This document shows, one piece after another, positions 20,878 through 23,526 of a DNA stretch of 23,526 bases (positions are counted from its first letter, which is position 1; each line of letters opens with the position of its first letter). The translations under genes were made by a program, and so were the position numbers. Origin of the DNA: Saccoglossus kowalevskii (lineage: Eukaryota > Hemichordata > Enteropneusta > Harrimaniidae); contig NW_003122411.1 in the NCBI RefSeq assembly GCF_000003605.2, forward strand, positions 185,024 through 208,549, read 5' to 3'. A model generated the notes under the pieces. The model ran no database searches, was not told the origin of the DNA, and saw only the letters and a list, made by a program, of their open reading frames with translations.

Positions 20878-20881
20878 ATAA

Positions 20882-21429
20882 ATATTATGAGAAAATACAA
20901 AGTCGTCGTTTTCACAAAGATGCATGGTTGCACCTGCGTACACGATTCAGAGATAGATTTAAAAGAAAATTAGTGTACTTATTAATATGGTTATTATAAA
21001 TGGTTCGCATTTAATATCCAAAATTCCCTTTTTATAGGACCACATCAGTACTATGTGCATTGTTGTCATTTTATAGAAGCAATATTTATTTTATTTTATT
21101 TCTAAATTTTCAACCAAGTGTTATCTTTATTACACAACACACGCTCATTGGAGTGCAAGTTTTCGATGCTAGAAATCTATTGTAAGAAAAATTACTTACT
21201 TTGTTACTGATATGCAATACAAGTGACGTACTATTGAATCATCAAACAAGTAGTCTGTGTATTTTTTTTCTTGGAAAAATAACTAATGTCAGGCTAAAAA
21301 AATTACTTATAGTTACTAATTTAAAAAAAAAAAGATATTTTATAACCTCCCTCGAGTAACAGATAAGTTTCAAAAATAAATAGCATGCAATGTACAGAAT
21401 TGTGATTAGCTGGAATAAAAAAAAAGTCG
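20882..21429. other. Intergenic sequence with no recognised gene
   Basis: AT-rich with A/T homopolymer runs at about 21262-21269 and 21324-21333. I see no supported feature. Confidence 0.5.
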
Positions 21430-22270
21430 AGAGTTTATCCCGAAAGCGAAGCTTCCAACTAAGCCCAAAGAGGGTGCTTAGGTCTTATTGATAATTCCCC
21501 CAGATGTTACCACCACCCTAAACATGTTTGCAGTCTTTTCTGTTGTGTGTCTCAGTTGCCTTGGATGAGCCTATCCACTTTTCACTGGCGCCAAAACGCT
21601 TCATTTCCTGGGCAATCCTGGTATTTGTACCCCAGCACAGTATGAAGTTTAAATTAGATAAAAATATGGAGGTGATAACCCCTGTAACCGAGAAATCACG
21701 GTTTCGCGTTGACACAAATTTCGTTATTACTATAATTTAACTGAAAAAAAATCTTCACCGCTGGGCCAGTCTAGGGTATGGTCATTGATACTGCAAACGG
21801 CAATGCCTCATTGAACTGGAAGGGCTTATCGGGCTCGTCCAATAGGGAACGAGGGTTGAAACAAACCTTCTCCGTTACGAGGGGAAGGGTAAGGACGTTA
21901 ACAAGGACTTTCACTACCCTAACGCTTGTATAGATCTGATCATTATAATTCCGTATCTCAGCCATTTGGTTCGCTGAACATCCATCCTTGGTTGAGATCG
22001 GAGTTCGTCAAAATGTACACACATAGCAACATATCCTGCTCAAATAATTTGGGGTTTGGCAATGTTGTAGAACAGATGAATAAGTGTCCGATATCACTCT
22101 GACTGGCTGAATTGGTTGTTGTGCTGCTAGATTCACAGGTACAATACCAGAGTCAGAAACTTGAAGATACCTTGACACTTCCGATGGGCAGTGACTTAAA
22201 GCTTAATGTGTTCCCTGTCAACACACAGACCTCCCCCACAATCGACTAACACACACAACACTGAATATGG
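21430..22270. other. Higher-GC block of unknown nature
   Basis: The composition is clearly less AT-rich than the flanks, and overlapping frames occur on both strands (minus 21518-21715 and 21771-21965, plus 21528-21740). The minus frames are near each other in different registers, as expected for an eroded coding region. I recognise no transposase, reverse transcriptase or cellular domain in them and see no convincing splice sites. Candidates are a decayed transposon coding segment, an exon of an unrecognised gene, or a non-coding repeat. Confidence 0.35.
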
Positions 22271-22710
22271 AATTGGGTCCGAGTGAGAATTGGAACACAG
22301 AGTTTGTTCTTATTGTGAAATACTAGTAGATACTTTAGAGTGGTCACCGCCAAACCAACCAACCACGTTACCATATATTAGCCTTTCTATAAAACTAGGC
22401 TACACAATCTACACAATGGATTAAATATTAATGAATTTGCAAATCGCGATTAAGTGGTGGTCCTTTAGATTTGGAGAAAGCATCACGGCGCTTGACAGGG
22501 ACTTAGCTGATTTCAGAACCAGTGTCCTGGGTAGCACTAGGAACAAATTTGGTTTCCTGCATAGCTGTCTACATCCCAACTATATTGTGTCCAACATTCT
22601 CAAATTCCAAAATCAGTCTTACCAACACTACACCAACACATTAAACGTACTTGTGTAAAACTTGACAAGCCTCACAAATGCTGTGCTGTTTTTTTTTTTT
22701 CACGGCGACC
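22271..22710. other. Intergenic sequence with a 75-codon unrecognised frame
   Basis: The plus frame 22431-22658 (ATG start, 75 residues, beginning MNLQIAIKWWSFRFGES) has a fairly balanced composition but no domain I recognise. It lies just right of the higher-GC block and could be part of the same unit. A T tract occurs at 22689-22700. Confidence 0.35.
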
Positions 22711-22794
22711 ATGTTGCGTTCGGCCGGTCGGTTCGGCAATGGAGTTATCAATAAGAGCCGAACGCCCTCATGCAGACGTGTTAGATATTGTTAA
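22711..22794 (+). other. Short ATG frame of 27 codons, Arg-rich, status unknown
   Basis: The context is GCGACC-ATG with A at -3. The peptide begins MLRSAGRFGNGVINKSRTPS, contains six Arg and one Lys and no acidic residue, and stops at TAA. That composition resembles a mitochondrial targeting presequence. It sits in a small GC-rich patch with an inverted repeat, and possible splice donors nearby are weak. Chance is the default explanation. Confidence 0.15.
22716..22765. repeat. GC-rich inverted repeat (9-base arms)
   Basis: GCGTTCGGC (22716-22724) and GCCGAACGC (22757-22765) are exact reverse complements. A second GTTCGGC (22731-22737) offers an alternative pairing. The patch is strikingly CpG-rich compared with its surroundings. 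Confidence 0.7.
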
Positions 22795-23132
22795 GATATA
22801 AGAATACGCATGAACGAAAATACCCATAATTATTCATTTTGCAATAAACGACACTCCCGGGCAATATAAGAATTTTGACTTTAAAAAGTTAGCTGTCACC
22901 AGCCTAATTTTTGAGAAAATGTTGATGGATATTTCAGTATGCAATTATGTCATTATTATAACGCTTTTACCATAGATTTCCTTTGAAGATGATTTTGTTG
23001 CCCTTGATTATTTCAAAAATCGGGGTTTTAAAGTGTCAAAAATGCAATTATTCTTTGACATTGTGTTATGGAATTATGGAATTGTTCTAAAAATATGGTC
23101 AAATTTTAGGACACGTTTCTCGGAATACGTCA
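22795..23132. other. Intergenic sequence with no recognised feature
   Basis: AT-rich. No frame, repeat or element boundary could be supported. Confidence 0.5.
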
Positions 23133-23181
23133 CTGTAACCTCAGACTAGTAATACATTGTATTACTAGTCTGAGCTGTAAC
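23133..23181. repeat. Perfect 35-bp palindrome flanked by 7-bp direct repeats
   Basis: The left arm CTCAGACTAGTAATACA (23140-23156), a single T, and the right arm TGTATTACTAGTCTGAG (23158-23174) form a perfect inverted repeat of 17 bases per arm. The palindrome is bracketed immediately by CTGTAAC at 23133-23139 and again at 23175-23181. A 7-bp direct repeat exactly at the palindrome borders looks like a target-site duplication, or a product of template switching during repair. Confidence 0.9.
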
Positions 23182-23526
23182 ATACAATGTCATGACGATA
23201 TGGGACAATAGTTCCATACTTTTACATAATAAACCAATGATTATTGTCATGCCAATAATGCACAGTCACTTGGAGGCTGAAAATCAATAAATACTAATTA
23301 AAAAAAATCATCCGCTATACTTCATAAATAAACAAGTTGTGAAACATGGCACCAAGTAAATCGACACCCTGTCGGTTTCAAATTTCGATTTCTTACCTTA
23401 AAATGCGAAACAAAAAAGGGGATCAGGTGTTACGTTAATAACGATTGTTCATAATCGCTAACTTGGTTTTATTCAAAACTGCACAAATCCCGCGTTTTCT
23501 GATGATATCCGACGATTTCATGAACG
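23182..23526. other. Right edge, no recognised gene
   Basis: Contains a loose inverted arrangement CGATT/AATCG around 23442-23457. A short ATG frame from 23346 (begins MAPSKSTPCRFQ) runs 30 codons to a stop and is not recognised. Confidence 0.45.

Noticed and set aside
20722-20973. 83-codon plus-strand frame
   Set aside because: Its first half lies inside the TTAA-flanked MITE; it is an artefact of the element's GC-rich sequence.

Overview
The window looks like AT-rich nuclear DNA of an animal, roughly one third G+C by eye. Reading frames are short everywhere, there are no bacterial-style operons, and old interspersed repeats are abundant. One exon is recognisable. It lies on the minus strand at 15705-15809 and encodes the first 35 residues of a phosphoinositide phospholipase C beta of the PLCB1/2/3 type, ending at a clean GTGAGT splice donor. 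The repeat texture (octamer-containing AT-rich repeats, TA-flanked CTGTAAA MITEs, TTAA-flanked MITEs) suggests a marine invertebrate. The phylum cannot be fixed from the sequence alone.

Layout. Positions 1-15704 are best read as the 5' part of PLCB intron 1, which continues leftwards out of the window. No second PLCB exon was found in it. The intron holds a (CAGT)10 microsatellite, one copy of a TTAA-flanked MITE, two copies of a TA-flanked MITE, several degenerate tandem or interspersed repeats, and three copies of an octamer-containing near-palindrome. Positions 15705-16140 hold coding exon 1, a likely 5' leader and a TATA-type core promoter, all on the minus strand, in a locally more GC/CpG-rich patch.

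Positions 16140-23526 lie upstream of PLCB. They contain a PIF/Harbinger-like MITE (18369-18741), a third TA-flanked MITE (19070-19273) and a second TTAA-flanked MITE (20721-20877). There is also a weak promoter-like arrangement with a short ORF at 17746-17935, a higher-GC unassigned block at about 21430-22270, a small GC-rich inverted repeat at 22716-22765, and a perfect 35-bp palindrome bracketed by 7-bp direct repeats at 23133-23181.

I found no tRNA, rRNA, CRISPR array, autonomous transposase or reverse transcriptase, or viral gene. Nothing here is convincingly a new multi-gene system. The most valuable observations are the previously hidden PLCB first exon with its promoter, the MITE families with readable target-site duplications, and the palindrome near the right edge.
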